A stretch of 64,000 nucleotides of DNA from Pseudomonas poae (GCA_028869255.1 CP110972.1:3291001-3355000), one strand, 5' to 3'; numbered from the stretch's first letter, positions 18,020-29,023 are shown. Program-made: numbers and translations. Notes: a model not told the origin generated them from the sequence alone.

Positions 18020-19285
18020 ATGCCCCCCTCTTCTCATCTTTCCCTTGGGCGCCTGTTGCTGGGCCTGGCCCTGGGCGCCGCCCTGCCCGCTCAAGCCGAC
18101 GACACCACCCTGACCGGCGACTGGGGCGGCCTGCGCCGTGAACTCGACGCGCAAGGCATCCGCTTTAGCGGCGACTACAGCGGCGAAACCGCCTACAACG
18201 CCCACGGCGGCCAGCACCGTTCGGCGCGTTACTCGCAAAACGTAAAACTCGGCGTGCAGTTCGACCTGGGCAAGCTCTATGGCTTCAACAATGGCGACCG
18301 CATCCAGCTGACCCTCAACGACCGACGCGGCAACAGCGCCTCGGAGGACCTGGTAGGCAACCGCCTGCCGATCCAGGAAAACTACGGCGGCCTCTACACC
18401 CGCCTCACCGAGCTGAGCTACGAGCGCACGCTGTTCAGCCCGGCGCTGAACCTCAAGCTGGGTTACATGGCCATGGGCAATGACCTCGGCGGCCTGGACA
18501 GCGGCATCCTGTGCAACTTCATGAATGCCGGTTTCTGCGGGCACCCGCTGAACATGTCCGGCGGCAGCGGCTGGACCAACTACCCGAATGCGCGCTTGGG
18601 CGCCCGGGTGAAATACGACTTCTCACCCAACTGGCAGCTGCGTGTCGCGGCGTTCAATGTCGACCCTGAGAGCAACGGCGACTCCAGCCGCGCCTGGAAA
18701 CTGAGCCCCAAGCACACCACCGGCACCGTGGTGCCCATCGAGTTGATCTACAAACACGCCGGCACGCTGCCGGGTGAATACAAGCTGGGCTATTACTACG
18801 ACAGCTCCGACGTAAAACGCATCGGCAGCGACAAAGAAGTCAGCGGGCGCGGCGGTCATTACCTGCTGATCGACCAGGCGGTGTGGGCCTCCCCTTCTTC
18901 GCCGGGCCGCGTGCTGCATGCCTTCGGCCAATACTCTGCGGCCAGCGAAGCCGCTTCGCCGTTCAGCAAGTGGTATGGCGCGGGCGTGGTGCTGTACAAG
19001 CCGTTCGAAGGTCGACCACGGGACACCGTGGCCCTGGGTTATGGCCGAGCAGTGCCGAATACGCGCAGCCGTGATGTGCAAGAGCAGGCAGCCTTCAACG
19101 CGGGGACGGACTACCCCAACCTGAACAACGCCGAGCAGTTGATCGAACTCAGCTACGGCTACCAGGCCACGCCATGGCTGACCCTGCGCCCGGATGTGCA
19201 ATACATCATCGAGCCGGGGGCGTTTTCCGGTGACAACATCGACAACGCGCTGGTGTTGGGCTTGCAGGTCAAGGCAGTGTTCTAA
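18020..19285 (+). CDS. oprB: Carbohydrate-selective outer-membrane porin OprB
   Basis: This 421-residue protein has a signal peptide (LGRLLLGLALGAALPAQA, cleaved before DDTT). The mature part is of the OprB family: TGDWGGLRRELDAQGIRFSG near the N-terminus, many amphipathic beta strands, and a C-terminal aromatic ending (LGLQVKAVF). OprB porins let glucose and other sugars cross the outer membrane. Its position after gcd fits supply of glucose to the periplasmic dehydrogenase. GGAAAAA precedes the ATG. Several OprB paralogues usually exist in this genus, so the exact sugar range is not certain. Confidence 0.93.
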   Translation: MPPSSHLSLGRLLLGLALGAALPAQADDTTLTGDWGGLRRELDAQGIRFSGDYSGETAYNAHGGQHRSARYSQNVKLGVQFDLGKLYGFNNGDRIQLTLNDRRGNSASEDLVGNRLPIQENYGGLYTRLTELSYERTLFSPALNLKLGYMAMGNDLGGLDSGILCNFMNAGFCGHPLNMSGGSGWTNYPNARLGARVKYDFSPNWQLRVAAFNVDPESNGDSSRAWKLSPKHTTGTVVPIELIYKHAGTLPGEYKLGYYYDSSDVKRIGSDKEVSGRGGHYLLIDQAVWASPSSPGRVLHAFGQYSAASEAASPFSKWYGAGVVLYKPFEGRPRDTVALGYGRAVPNTRSRDVQEQAAFNAGTDYPNLNNAEQLIELSYGYQATPWLTLRPDVQYIIEPGAFSGDNIDNALVLGLQVKAVF

Positions 19286-19308
19286 ACGCCTGAACGCGGC
19301 CAACAAAT

Positions 19309-19395
19309 GTGGGAGGGGACTTGCCCCCGATGGCGGAATGTCAGTCACTTTTAAGTTAGCTGATACACCGCTATCGGGGGCAAGCCCCTCCCACA
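19309..19395. repeat. REP inverted pair
   Basis: GTGGGAGGGGACTTGCCCCC near 19309 is answered by GGGGGCAAGCCCCTCCCACA ending at 19395. It lies between the convergent oprB and xylR genes. Confidence 0.8.
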
Positions 19396-19418
19396 TCGGG
19401 TTTCACCTTACTCTTGAG

Positions 19419-20591
19419 TCATGTGCCCTGCTGATACTCCCGCGGCGTACACCCAAACTCCCGGCGAAAAACGGTGTGCAGGTACTGCGCCGACTTGAAG
19501 CCGCATTGCTGCGCAATATCGGCAATCGCCAGGCCCTGGCTTTGCAGGCCCTTGGCGGCGGCGGCGAGTTTGAAGCGCAGTATCTCGTCATGCACGCTGC
19601 ACCCGCGTTCCTTGCGAAAGTGCGCTTCCAGGGATGAACGCGACACGCCGACATAAGCCGCCACCTGCGCGGTCTTGATCCCCTGGCAGGCGTACTGCCG
19701 GATAAACAGCAGCGCCTGCATCACGTACGGGTTGCCCAAGGGTTGATGCAGGCTGGAGGCTTGCACATTGATCGCATCCGGCGGCACCAGAATCTGCGTG
19801 CCGGTGCAGGGCTTGCCGTGCAGCATCTGGTGCAGCAGCGCGGCGGCGGTGCGGCCCATGGTCTCCGTGCCCTGGATCACCGAACTCAGCGGCACCCGCG
19901 TCAGGGTACGGGTCAGCGGGTCGTTATCGATGCCGATCAGCGCCACCTCTTCCGGCACCGCGATACCGGCGGTGAGGCAGGCTTGCAGCAATTGTCTGGC
20001 ACGGGCGTCGGTGACGGCGATGATGCCGATGGGTTTGGGCAAGGCTTGCAGCCAGGCAATCTGCTGTTCCACGGCGCTGTCCCACAGCGGCGCGCTGGTG
20101 CCCAAGCCGCGATAGACCTCTGCGTGCAGACCATCGCGTTGCAGCAGGCGCTTGAAGGCTTTTTCGCGCTCCTGGGCCCAGCGGTTGGCCTGGGCTTCGG
20201 GCAGGCTGAAGCAGGCAAAACGCGTCACGCCGGCCTCGATCAAGTGCTCATACGCGAGCTTCATCAACGCATGGTTATCGGTGGCCACATAGGGAATACC
20301 CCTGGGGTAGGCGCGCACATCCTGATAGGAGCCGCCCACCGCCACCACCGGCAGCTTGATATCGGCCAGCGCCTCGCCGATCAACGGGTCGTCGAAGTCG
20401 GCAATGATACCGTCGCCCTGCCAGCGCTCGATGCCTTTGAGGCGGCACAAAAAATCCTCCTCCAGAAACAGGTCCCAGGAGGCGCGGGTACTGCTCAGGT
20501 AATTGCCGATGCCGGTGATGATGCCCCGGTCGTAGATCTTGCTGCCGTTGAACAACAGGGCGATGCGGTGCACGGGCGGTAGGGTTTTCAT
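19419..20591 (-). CDS. xylR: Xylose operon regulator XylR (AraC family, PBP1-like sensor)
   Basis: This 390-residue cytoplasmic activator has an N-terminal periplasmic-binding-protein-like sensor domain at about residues 8-280 (HRIALLFNGSKIYDRGIITG, EEVALIGIDNDPLTRTLT). A C-terminal AraC helix-turn-helix pair follows at about 290-388 (VGVSRSSLEAHFRKERGCSV, IADIAQQCGFKSAQYLHTVF). This architecture is typical of XylR, which binds D-xylose and activates the isomerase and transport genes. It is divergent from xylA across 140 bp. In P. fluorescens the equivalent genes have also been called xut. Confidence 0.95.
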   Translation of the reverse strand: MKTLPPVHRIALLFNGSKIYDRGIITGIGNYLSSTRASWDLFLEEDFLCRLKGIERWQGDGIIADFDDPLIGEALADIKLPVVAVGGSYQDVRAYPRGIPYVATDNHALMKLAYEHLIEAGVTRFACFSLPEAQANRWAQEREKAFKRLLQRDGLHAEVYRGLGTSAPLWDSAVEQQIAWLQALPKPIGIIAVTDARARQLLQACLTAGIAVPEEVALIGIDNDPLTRTLTRVPLSSVIQGTETMGRTAAALLHQMLHGKPCTGTQILVPPDAINVQASSLHQPLGNPYVMQALLFIRQYACQGIKTAQVAAYVGVSRSSLEAHFRKERGCSVHDEILRFKLAAAAKGLQSQGLAIADIAQQCGFKSAQYLHTVFRREFGCTPREYQQGT

Positions 20592-20731
20592 TGTTTTTGT
20601 CCTGAGGCCGGTCGCTACAGACTAGCCCTCGCCACTCAAAATCGCACCATTGCTTGGTGATTTTCATAATCGGCAGGCCAGGTGCCGTTGCTAGTATCCA
20701 GACACCGCCAAGAACAATAAGGAAAACCGCC

Positions 20732-22048
20732 ATGCTGTATTTCCCCGGTGTCGAGAAGGTCCGCTTCGAAGGCCCCAGCAGCGACTCCCCTCTCGCCTTT
20801 CGCCATTACGACGCCAACAAACTGATCCTCGGCAAACCCATGCGCGAACACCTGCGCATGGCCGCCTGTTATTGGCACACCTTCGTCTGGCCCGGCGCGG
20901 ACATGTTCGGCGTGGGCACCTTCAAGCGCCCCTGGCAGCGCAGCGGCGACCCGCTGGAACTGGCCATCGGCAAGGCGGACGCAGCCTTTGAGTTTTTCTC
21001 CAAGCTGGGCATCGACTACTACAGTTTTCACGACACCGACGTGGCCCCCGAAGGCAGCTCGCTCAAGGACTATCGCAACCACTTCGCGCAGATGGTCGAT
21101 CACCTGGAACGCCACCAGGAACAGACCGGTATCCAGCTGCTGTGGGGCACCGCCAACTGCTTCAGCAACCCGCGCTTTGCCGCCGGCGCCGCGAGCAACC
21201 CGGACCCGGAGGTGTTCGCCTACGCCGCCGCCCAGGTGTTCAGCGCGATGAACGCCACGCTGCGGCTCAAGGGCGCCAACTATGTGCTGTGGGGCGGCCG
21301 CGAAGGCTATGAAACCCTGCTCAATACCGACCTCAAGCGCGAGCGCGAGCAACTCGGGCGGTTTATGCGCATGGTGGTGGAGCACAAGCACAAGATCGGC
21401 TTCAAAGGCGACCTGCTGATCGAGCCCAAGCCCCAGGAACCCACCAAGCACCAGTACGATTACGACAGCGCCACGGTGTTCGGCTTCCTGCATGAGTACG
21501 GCCTGGAACACGAGATCAAGGTGAACATCGAGGCCAACCACGCGACCCTGGCCGGGCACAGTTTCCATCACGAGATCGCTACCGCCGTGTCCCTGGGGAT
21601 CTTCGGCAGCATCGACGCCAACCGGGGCGACCCGCAGAACGGCTGGGACACCGACCAGTTCCCCAACAGCGTCGAGGAAATGACCCTGGCCACCTATGAA
21701 ATCCTCAAGGCTGGCGGCTTCAAGAATGGCGGCTATAACTTTGACTCCAAGGTGCGCCGCCAGAGCCTGGACGAGGTCGACCTGTTCCATGGCCATGTCG
21801 CCGCCATGGATGTACTGGCCCTGGCACTGGAACGTGCAGCCGCCATGGTGCAGAACGACCAGTTGCAGCAGTTCAAGGACCAGCGTTACGCCGGTTGGCA
21901 GCAACCGCTGGGCAAGGCCGTGCTGGCCGGTGAGTTCAGCCTGGCGTCGCTGGCCGAACACGCCTTCGCCCATGAGCTGAACCCGCAGGCCGTGAGTGGT
22001 CGGCAGGAGATGCTTGAGGGTGTGGTCAATCGGTTTATCTATACCTGA
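20732..22048 (+). CDS. xylA: Xylose isomerase
   Basis: This 438-residue cytoplasmic TIM-barrel enzyme interconverts D-xylose and D-xylulose and needs divalent metal. Family features are [20 protein letters not shown] (catalytic His region), [40 protein letters not shown], and [20 protein letters not shown] with metal-binding acids and histidines. AAGGA precedes the ATG at 20732. No xylulokinase gene follows, so phosphorylation of xylulose must be encoded elsewhere. A REP-containing gap separates it from xylF. Confidence 0.97.
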   Translation: MLYFPGVEKVRFEGPSSDSPLAFRHYDANKLILGKPMREHLRMAACYWHTFVWPGADMFGVGTFKRPWQRSGDPLELAIGKADAAFEFFSKLGIDYYSFHDTDVAPEGSSLKDYRNHFAQMVDHLERHQEQTGIQLLWGTANCFSNPRFAAGAASNPDPEVFAYAAAQVFSAMNATLRLKGANYVLWGGREGYETLLNTDLKREREQLGRFMRMVVEHKHKIGFKGDLLIEPKPQEPTKHQYDYDSATVFGFLHEYGLEHEIKVNIEANHATLAGHSFHHEIATAVSLGIFGSIDANRGDPQNGWDTDQFPNSVEEMTLATYEILKAGGFKNGGYNFDSKVRRQSLDEVDLFHGHVAAMDVLALALERAAAMVQNDQLQQFKDQRYAGWQQPLGKAVLAGEFSLASLAEHAFAHELNPQAVSGRQEMLEGVVNRFIYT

Positions 22049-22080
22049 AAGCGACATCACCTGTGGCCAGGGCGCTCTTA

Positions 22081-22215
22081 TGTGGCGAGCGAGCTTGCTC
22101 GCGTTGGGCCGCGAAGCGGCCCCTGTAACCGGCAACGCGCTTTTATCTGAAACACCGCGCCGCCTGGTTTTGGGGCTGCTCCGCAGCCCAACGCGGGCAA
22201 GCCCGCTCGCCACAA
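22081..22215. repeat. REP inverted pair with a divergent spacer
   Basis: TGTGGCGAGCGAGCTTGCTC at 22081 pairs with GGGCAAGCCCGCTCGCCACA ending at 22215. The rest of the gap to 22356 presumably holds the xylF promoter, but I see no clear operator. Confidence 0.75.
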
Positions 22216-22356
22216 AAACTGAGTCAGCACACTGCGCACGCCACAAAAGCTGTGACATTTGCGCGACAAATCTATCCACCGAACGTCGAAGGACGCTCTA
22301 CAGTTCTACCCGCATCACGCTGTGTCTTTCCAACAACAATAAAAGGACGCACCACC

Positions 22357-23358
22357 ATGAAGTCATTCAAACGTATCCTGCTCACCACTGCCCTGGCCTT
22401 GCTCGCTCTGCCGGTGATGGCCGATTCCGCCCACCCGAAAATCGGTTTCTCCATCGACGACCTGCGCCTGGAACGCTGGTCCCGCGACCGCGATTACTTC
22501 GTCGCAGCGGCGGAAAAACTCGACGCCAAGGTCTTCGTGCAGTCCGCCGATGCCAACGAGCAGAAGCAGATTTCGCAGATCGAAAACCTCATCTCCCGGG
22601 GCGTGGATGTGATCGTTATCGTGCCGTTCAACGCCACCGTACTGACCAACGCCGTGGCCGAAGCCAAGAAGGCCGGGATCAAGGTGGTGTCCTATGACCG
22701 CCTGATTCTCAACGCGGACATCGACGCCTACATCTCCTTCGATAATGAAAAAGTCGGCGAGATGCAGGCCAATGGTGTGCTGCAAGCGGCGCCCAAGGGC
22801 AACTACTTCCTGCTCGGCGGCGCGCCCACCGACAACAACGCCAAGGTGCTGCGCGAAGGCCAGATGAAAGTGCTGCAACCGGCCATCGACAAGGGCGATA
22901 TCAAGATTGTCGGCCAGCAGTGGGTCAAGGAATGGAACCCGACCGAAGCCCTGAGCATCGTCGAAAATGCCCTGACCCGAAACAACAACAAGATCGACGC
23001 CATCGTCGCCTCCAACGACGCCACCGCCGGCGGTGCGATCCAGGCCCTGGCCGCGCAGAAGCTGGCCGGCAAGGTGCCGATCTCCGGGCAGGACGCCGAC
23101 CTGGCTGCGGTAAAACGCGTGATCGACGGCACCCAGACCATGACCGTGTACAAGCCGCTCAAGCTGATCGCCTCTGAAGCGGCCAAGCTCTCGGTGCAGC
23201 TCGCACGTAACGAGAAACCCACGTACAGCTCGCAATACGACAATGGTAGCAAAAAGGTCGATACCATCCTGCTCACCCCTACCCCGCTGACCAAGGCCAA
23301 TATCGACCTGTTGGAGAAAGACGGGTTCTATACCAAAGAGCAGATTGCCGGGCAGTGA
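22357..23358 (+). CDS. xylF: D-xylose ABC transporter periplasmic binding protein
   Basis: This 333-residue protein begins with a signal peptide ([18 protein letters not shown], cleaved before DSAHPKIG). A sugar-binding type 1 periplasmic fold follows: [56 protein letters not shown] and [20 protein letters not shown]. It captures xylose for XylGH. I chose the ATG at 22357 for its signal peptide and the AAAAGGA upstream. It is first in the xylFGH operon, and its stop abuts xylG. Confidence 0.95.
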   Translation: MKSFKRILLTTALALLALPVMADSAHPKIGFSIDDLRLERWSRDRDYFVAAAEKLDAKVFVQSADANEQKQISQIENLISRGVDVIVIVPFNATVLTNAVAEAKKAGIKVVSYDRLILNADIDAYISFDNEKVGEMQANGVLQAAPKGNYFLLGGAPTDNNAKVLREGQMKVLQPAIDKGDIKIVGQQWVKEWNPTEALSIVENALTRNNNKIDAIVASNDATAGGAIQALAAQKLAGKVPISGQDADLAAVKRVIDGTQTMTVYKPLKLIASEAAKLSVQLARNEKPTYSSQYDNGSKKVDTILLTPTPLTKANIDLLEKDGFYTKEQIAGQ

Positions 23359-23363
23359 CCGCC

Positions 23364-24908
23364 ATGGCCGATTACCTGTTGCAAATGAATGGCATCGTCA
23401 AAAGTTTTGGCGGTGTCAACGCGCTGAACGGCATCGATATCAAGGTGCGGCCCGGTGAGTGCGTGGGCCTGTGCGGTGAAAACGGTGCCGGTAAATCCAC
23501 CTTGATGAAGGTGCTGTCGGCGGTCTACCCGTACGGCACCTGGGAGGGGGAAATCCTCTGGGATGGGCAACCGCTCAGGGCTCAGTCGATCAGCGAAACC
23601 GAGGCCGCGGGCATCGTCATCATCCACCAGGAACTGACCCTGGTGCCCGACTTGTCGGTGGCCGAGAACATTTTCATGGGCCACGAACTGACCCTGCCCG
23701 GCGGGCGCATGAACTACCCGGCGATGCTGCACCGCGCCGAGGCATTGATGCGCGAACTCAAGGTGCCGGACATGAACGTGGCGCTGCCGGTGTCGCAGTA
23801 CGGCGGCGGCTACCAGCAACTGGTGGAAATCGCCAAGGCCCTGAACAAACAGGCACGCCTGTTGATTCTCGACGAGCCCTCCTCGGCCCTCACCCGCTCG
23901 GAAATCGAGGTGCTGCTCGACATCATCCGCGACCTCAAGGCCAAGGGCGTGGCCTGCGTGTATATCTCGCACAAGCTCGATGAGGTGGCGGCGGTGTGCG
24001 ACACCATTGCGGTGATCCGCGATGGCAAGCACATCGCGACCACCGCCATGGCCGACATGGATATCCCCCGGATCATCACGCAGATGGTCGGACGCGAAAT
24101 GAGCAACCTCTACCCCACCGAACCGCATGAAGTCGGCGAGGTGATTTTCGAGGCGCGCAACGTCACCTGCTATGACGTGGACAACCCCAAGCGCAAACGC
24201 GTGGATGATATTTCGTTTGTGCTCCGGCGCGGGGAAATCCTCGGGATTGCCGGGCTGGTGGGCGCCGGGCGTACGGAGTTGGTGTCGGCATTGTTCGGCG
24301 CCTACCCCGGCCGCTACAGCGGCGAGGTGTGGCTCGATGGCCAGGTGATCGACACGCGCACGCCGCTCAAATCGATCCGCGCCGGGCTGTGCATGGTGCC
24401 CGAGGACCGCAAGCGCCAGGGCATCATCCCCGACCTGGGGGTGGGCCAGAACATTACCCTGGCGGTGCTCGACACCTACGCGCACATGACCCGCATCGAC
24501 GCCGAAGCCGAGCTGGGCAGCATCGACCAACAGATCGCACGCATGCACCTCAAGACCGCCAGCCCGTTTTTGCCGATCACCAGCCTGTCCGGCGGCAATC
24601 AGCAAAAGGCGGTGCTGGCAAAAATGCTGATGGCCAAGCCCAAGGTGCTGATCCTCGATGAACCCACGCGGGGGGTGGATGTGGGCGCCAAATATGAGAT
24701 CTACAAACTGATGGGCGCGCTGGCGGCCGAAGGCGTGGCGATCATCATGGTCTCCTCGGAGTTGGCCGAGGTGCTGGGGGTGTCCAACCGTGTGCTGGTG
24801 ATCGGCGACGGCCAGTTGCGCGGTGACTTCATCAACCAGGGGCTCACCCAGGAACAGGTGCTCGCTGCCGCGCTCAGCCAAAACAATAACAATCGGAAGA
24901 CCGCGTAG
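23364..24908 (+). CDS. xylG: D-xylose ABC transporter ATP-binding protein
   Basis: This 514-residue protein carries two ABC cassettes, as usual for sugar importers. The first has Walker [10 protein letters not shown], a YGGGYQQ signature and Walker [13 protein letters not shown]. The second has a degenerate Walker A ([11 protein letters not shown]), an intact SGGNQQK signature and Walker [13 protein letters not shown]. It powers xylose uptake at the inner membrane with XylH. The start at 23364 (MADYLLQM) is preferred, but a GTG at 23355 overlapping the xylF stop is possible. Confidence 0.95.
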   Translation: MADYLLQMNGIVKSFGGVNALNGIDIKVRPGECVGLCGENGAGKSTLMKVLSAVYPYGTWEGEILWDGQPLRAQSISETEAAGIVIIHQELTLVPDLSVAENIFMGHELTLPGGRMNYPAMLHRAEALMRELKVPDMNVALPVSQYGGGYQQLVEIAKALNKQARLLILDEPSSALTRSEIEVLLDIIRDLKAKGVACVYISHKLDEVAAVCDTIAVIRDGKHIATTAMADMDIPRIITQMVGREMSNLYPTEPHEVGEVIFEARNVTCYDVDNPKRKRVDDISFVLRRGEILGIAGLVGAGRTELVSALFGAYPGRYSGEVWLDGQVIDTRTPLKSIRAGLCMVPEDRKRQGIIPDLGVGQNITLAVLDTYAHMTRIDAEAELGSIDQQIARMHLKTASPFLPITSLSGGNQQKAVLAKMLMAKPKVLILDEPTRGVDVGAKYEIYKLMGALAAEGVAIIMVSSELAEVLGVSNRVLVIGDGQLRGDFINQGLTQEQVLAAALSQNNNNRKTA

Positions 24909-26045
24909 ATGAACCAGGTCAAACAGCTGTTTACCCGCTACAAAATGCTCGCGCTGGTGATTGCCGTGGCGTTTATCTGGCTGTTTTTCAGCTGGCAAAC
25001 CGAAGGCGGCTTCGTGACGCCGCGCAACCTGTCCAACCTGCTGCGGCAGATGTCGATCACCGGGATTCTGGCCTGCGGCATGGTGCTGGTGATCATCAGC
25101 GGTGAGATCGATTTGTCGGTGGGCTCATTGCTCGGGTTGCTGGGCGGGCTCGCGGCGATTCTGGATGTGGTCTATCACGTGCCGCTGCTGGCCAACATCA
25201 GCCTGGTGGCGCTGTGCGGCCTGATGATCGGCCTGGCCAACGGCTACATGACCGCCTACCTGCGCATCCCGTCATTTATCGTCGGCCTGGGCGGCATGCT
25301 GGCGTTTCGCGGGATTCTGCTGGGGATTACCGGCGGCACCACCATCGCGCCGGTGTCGCCGTCGCTGGTGTATGTGGGCCAAGGCTATTTGCCGCATTCG
25401 GTGGGTATTGGCCTCGGGATTTTACTGTTTGCTCTGACGCTGTTTTTAACCTGGAAACAACGGCGCAATCGCGCCCTGCATGGGCTGACAGCACACTCCT
25501 TAGTACGCGATGTGCTGCGCGTAGCGCTGATCGGCGCGGTGCTGGCCGGGTTTGTCACCACCCTTAACAGCTACGACGGCATCCCGGTGCCGGTGCTGCT
25601 GTTGCTGGTGTTGCTCGGCGTCTTCAGCTACGTCACCAGCCAGACCGTGTTCGGCCGCCGGGTGTATGCGGTGGGCAGCAATATGGAAGCCACACGCCTG
25701 TCGGGCATCAATGTGCAGGCGGTGAAACTGTGGATCTTCGGCATCATGGGTGTGATGTGCGCATTCGCCGGCCTGGTCAACACCGCCCGCCTCGCCGCCG
25801 GTTCACCCTCGGCGGGCAATATGGGCGAACTGGATGCCATCGCCGCATGTTTTATCGGCGGCACCTCCATGCGCGGTGGCTCGGGCACCGTGTATGGCGC
25901 GTTGTTGGGCGCGTTGGTGATTACCAGCCTGGATAACGGCATGTCGATGCTGGATGTGGACAGCTACTGGCAGATGATTGTGAAGGGCAGCATTCTGGTG
26001 CTGGCGGTGTGGGTGGATGTGAGTACGCGGGCCGGGCGGCGCTGA
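24909..26045 (+). CDS. xylH: D-xylose ABC transporter permease
   Basis: This 378-residue inner-membrane permease has about ten hydrophobic helices and is of the RbsC/XylH type: SITGILACGMVLVIISGEID, LSVGSLLGLLGGLAAI, ANGYMTAYLRIPSFIVGLGG, and GSNMEATRLSGINVQAVKLW near the C-terminal third. It forms the xylose channel energised by XylG. The ATG directly follows the xylG stop (TAGATG). A GC-rich hairpin covers its stop codon. Confidence 0.95.
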   Translation: MNQVKQLFTRYKMLALVIAVAFIWLFFSWQTEGGFVTPRNLSNLLRQMSITGILACGMVLVIISGEIDLSVGSLLGLLGGLAAILDVVYHVPLLANISLVALCGLMIGLANGYMTAYLRIPSFIVGLGGMLAFRGILLGITGGTTIAPVSPSLVYVGQGYLPHSVGIGLGILLFALTLFLTWKQRRNRALHGLTAHSLVRDVLRVALIGAVLAGFVTTLNSYDGIPVPVLLLLVLLGVFSYVTSQTVFGRRVYAVGSNMEATRLSGINVQAVKLWIFGIMGVMCAFAGLVNTARLAAGSPSAGNMGELDAIAACFIGGTSMRGGSGTVYGALLGALVITSLDNGMSMLDVDSYWQMIVKGSILVLAVWVDVSTRAGRR

Positions 26046-26053
26046 AGCCGCCC
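26034..26053 (+). terminator. Possible hairpin at the end of the xylFGH operon
   Basis: GGGCGGC at 26034-26040 pairs with GCCGCCC at 26047-26053. It overlaps the xylH stop codon and has no T run, so termination is uncertain. Confidence 0.35.
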
Positions 26054-26099
26054 CTCCCACATTTGACTGCATTCCAAGGTTGGATCGAGGGGGTCAGTG

Positions 26100-27020
26100 C
26101 TATTCAAACGCCTGGCGATTCTCAGGCGTGATCAACTTGAACGGCACCCAGACCACCGTCGACTCCAGCACCTCCCCGCGTACCAGCCGTAGCGCGGTGT
26201 CCACTGCGCCACCGGCCTGGCCGGCGGCATCCTGAAACACGCTGACCGCCATCTTGCCCTCAGCCATCAATTTCAAACCGTCCGGGGTGCCGTCGATGCC
26301 GCCGACCCAATAGTCCTTGGCTTGCTTGCCGGCTTTTTCCAGCCCCATGATCGCGCCGATCGCCATTTCATCGTTATTGGCCGCGATGATCGAAAAATCG
26401 ACGCCCTGCTTGACCCAGTCAATGACAATCGTGGCGGCCTGGCTACGCTCCCAGTTACCGACTTTTTTCTGTACGACTTTCATATCGGGGTATTTGGCGA
26501 CGACTTTCTCCACGTCCTCGGTGCGCATCAAGGAGGACGCGTTGGCCGGGTCGCCCACCAGAATCACCACGTTGCCCTTGTAACCGGCGCGGCGCGCCAG
26601 CTCTTCCATCTGCAAAGTACCCGACTCCAGCTCGTTGGAGCCGACAAACGCGGTCTGCGCCGGCCACTGTTGCGGGTTCGGATTGCGGTTGACGAAGACC
26701 AGCGGGATTTTGGCGTCCGAGGCCAGTTGCATCATCTGCGCCGCACTTTTGCCGTCCACCATCGCGACGATGATCGCATCCACCTTGGAATTGACCAGGT
26801 TGCGGAATTGGCGCATCTGCAAATCGACGCTGTCCTGCCCGTTCTCCATAAAGATGTCGGCGTTCATGACGCTGGCCTGTTGCTGTACCCCGTTGCGCAG
26901 CAGGGTCTGGAAGTTATCGTCGTACTTTGCCATGCCAACGCCCAGCAAGGGCGTAGCGGCCTGGGCTGGGCCCGGAATGAGCAGCGTCGCCCCCAAGGCG
27001 AGGATTAACCATACTTTCAT
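26100..27020 (-). CDS. Orphan periplasmic sugar-binding protein paired with a chemoreceptor
   Basis: This 306-residue protein has a signal peptide (MKVWLILALGATLLIPGPAQA) and a type 1 periplasmic binding fold: LLGVGMAKYDDNFQTLLRNG, SVDLQMRQFRNLVNSKVDAI, IIAANNDEMAIGAIMGLEKA and GGIDGTPDGLKLMAEGKMAV. It is related to ribose/galactose-type binding proteins. AGGAG precedes the ATG at 27020. No ATPase or permease gene accompanies it. It lies 17 bases downstream of a chemoreceptor gene in the same orientation, so it probably presents its ligand to that receptor, as MglB does to Trg. The sugar is unknown. It is convergent with xylH, so a role in xylose use is possible but unproven. Confidence 0.85.
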   Translation of the reverse strand: MKVWLILALGATLLIPGPAQAATPLLGVGMAKYDDNFQTLLRNGVQQQASVMNADIFMENGQDSVDLQMRQFRNLVNSKVDAIIVAMVDGKSAAQMMQLASDAKIPLVFVNRNPNPQQWPAQTAFVGSNELESGTLQMEELARRAGYKGNVVILVGDPANASSLMRTEDVEKVVAKYPDMKVVQKKVGNWERSQAATIVIDWVKQGVDFSIIAANNDEMAIGAIMGLEKAGKQAKDYWVGGIDGTPDGLKLMAEGKMAVSVFQDAAGQAGGAVDTALRLVRGEVLESTVVWVPFKLITPENRQAFE

Positions 27021-27037
27021 GTTCTGACTCCTGCGGC

Positions 27038-29023
27038 TCAAACGCTGAAATGATGGAGCAGCTCGCGCTGCACCTTGGCCATGTCCGACAGCTCGTGGCT
27101 GCTGATGGCGGACTGCTCGGCGCCATTTGCCGTCTGCTGGGCCGAATCGTTGATCTGGATGACCATCCGACTGGTTTCCTGCACCGTGGCGCTCTGCTGC
27201 TCGGTGGCGGCGGCGATCTGAATATTCATGTCGCGGATACTGTCGACCGAGTCGCTCATCGACAGCAGCAAGTCACCCGCGCCCGAGGCCAGGGACACGC
27301 ACTGGGTGGACTGCGCCTGGCTCTCGTTCATCACATGCACCACCGAGTGAATCTTCTCCTGCATGAGCCCGATCATGTCCTGGATTTCGCTGGTCGAGGT
27401 CTGGGTACGGCTGGCCAGGGAGCGCACTTCATCGGCCACTACCGCAAAACCGCGTCCCTGCTCGCCGGCACGGGCCGCTTCGATCGCCGCATTCAAGGCA
27501 AGCAGGTTGGTCTGTTCGGCAATGGTGCGAATGGCGACAACAATGCCCTCGATATTCTGCCCGTACTTCTGCAACTCATCGGTTACCTGCGTGGCCTTGT
27601 TCACCTGGTCGGCCTGCTGGCGGATGTTGACGATGGTCTCGGCCACGCGCGCCTGCACCTTGTGCGTGAGTTCACTCGTGTCGTCCACGGCCTGGCGGGT
27701 GTCCTGTGCGCGCCGGGCCACCTCTTCGACCGTGCTTTCCATCTGCGTCATGGCCGAGGCGGCCGATTGCAATCGGTCCTTCTGCTCATCCACCACACGG
27801 GTGGTCTGCTCGCTGTTCAAGGCGTTGCTGCCCGCGGTAACGGCCAGCGCATCGGCAGAGCTGATCAATTCACGGAAGGTTTTCTGCAGGGCCTTGGTCA
27901 GTTCGTTCAGGTAGCCGCCCAACTCACCGAACTCATCTTTACGGCTGACATCGAAACTGACCCGCATGTCCCCCGCAGTAAGCGTCTTGAGGACTTCGCG
28001 AAACGCCGCCAGCGGACGCCGCAGGCTGAAGGCGACCCATGTACCAATCAACACCGCCGCCAGCACCGCAAGCACACACGCGATCAACAGCAAGCTGCGA
28101 CTGGTGCCGATAGTGGCATTGGCCGACTGACTGGCCTGGTTGGCGACTTCAAGGGACTGGCTGCCGAACTCGCCAATCCTGTCCAGGGTGGCTTTCAGCG
28201 CCGCCTCAACCGCATTGCGTTGCTGCTGCACCTGCGCGGCCAGTTTTGCTTCCACCTGATAAGCCTGGAACAGGCCGTCAGGGGCGGTCAGGTCAGTCAG
28301 CAGGCGATTGACCATGACGTCAGCAATCCGCCCGCCCCTGGGTTCAATCGCCGCCAGGGCCTGGGCCCGGGTGCTGATCACTTCGTCCTGCAGATTGAGC
28401 ACACGTTGTAATTTATCAATGGCGGGCGTGACGGTGTGGGCCGCGAAGCCATCGTAGGATTTGTTGACTTCCAACAGCAGCTTTTCCGCTGCGGCCACCT
28501 GTTGCGGCTCGCCGACACTGCGCGCATGCGCGATGTAATCGCGCAAATAGCTGGTCAGCTGCATCGCCTGCGCACTGCTGTAGCCTTGAAGTGTGCGCGT
28601 GAGCGCCAACTGCTGCACATGTTGCGAGTGGGACGCCATCAACGCCTGCGCCTGTTCGGCGTAGGCCGCTACCTGTTGGCGCTGCTGCGCCAGGTTCGCC
28701 CGCAGCGCCTCATGCTCGCCGGTATAGGCAACGGTGCTGTCGAGCAATTGATTGAACTGAGCGATGCTCTCGGTGAACGGTCGCTTGCCGTCCTCGATCT
28801 GCTTGGGGTCGGTGCTGATCTGAATGGCCAGCAACGCCTGGTTGGCGCGCAGGATGTGCACGTACAGCTCACTGGCGGCCCGGCTCAAGGGTGCCGACTC
28901 GCCGGTGATAATGGTCAAGCGACTGCTGATGGACTGCGTGTTCTGATAGCTGATCCCCGCCATGACTAGCAGTAACAGCACCAACACCGCAAACCCGCCG
29001 ATCACACGCTGCAATATGGTCAT
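27038..29023 (-). CDS. Methyl-accepting chemotaxis protein with long helical sensor domain
   Basis: This 661-residue inner-membrane chemoreceptor has TM1 at about residues 7-27 and a periplasmic region of roughly 275 residues that looks wholly helical, a size fitting a helical bimodular rather than a four-helix domain. TM2 lies near 308-330 ([20 protein letters not shown]), then HAMP and a signalling domain with [20 protein letters not shown]. The ATG at 29023 has AAGGGG before it; a GTG at 29029 is an alternative. It is the first gene of a two-gene unit with the sugar-binding protein at 26100. Confidence 0.9.
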   Translation of the reverse strand: MTILQRVIGGFAVLVLLLLVMAGISYQNTQSISSRLTIITGESAPLSRAASELYVHILRANQALLAIQISTDPKQIEDGKRPFTESIAQFNQLLDSTVAYTGEHEALRANLAQQRQQVAAYAEQAQALMASHSQHVQQLALTRTLQGYSSAQAMQLTSYLRDYIAHARSVGEPQQVAAAEKLLLEVNKSYDGFAAHTVTPAIDKLQRVLNLQDEVISTRAQALAAIEPRGGRIADVMVNRLLTDLTAPDGLFQAYQVEAKLAAQVQQQRNAVEAALKATLDRIGEFGSQSLEVANQASQSANATIGTSRSLLLIACVLAVLAAVLIGTWVAFSLRRPLAAFREVLKTLTAGDMRVSFDVSRKDEFGELGGYLNELTKALQKTFRELISSADALAVTAGSNALNSEQTTRVVDEQKDRLQSAASAMTQMESTVEEVARRAQDTRQAVDDTSELTHKVQARVAETIVNIRQQADQVNKATQVTDELQKYGQNIEGIVVAIRTIAEQTNLLALNAAIEAARAGEQGRGFAVVADEVRSLASRTQTSTSEIQDMIGLMQEKIHSVVHVMNESQAQSTQCVSLASGAGDLLLSMSDSVDSIRDMNIQIAAATEQQSATVQETSRMVIQINDSAQQTANGAEQSAISSHELSDMAKVQRELLHHFSV

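Noticed and set aside
20636..22279. 547-residue minus-strand frame
   Set aside because: It is antisense to xylA, which has all expected isomerase motifs.
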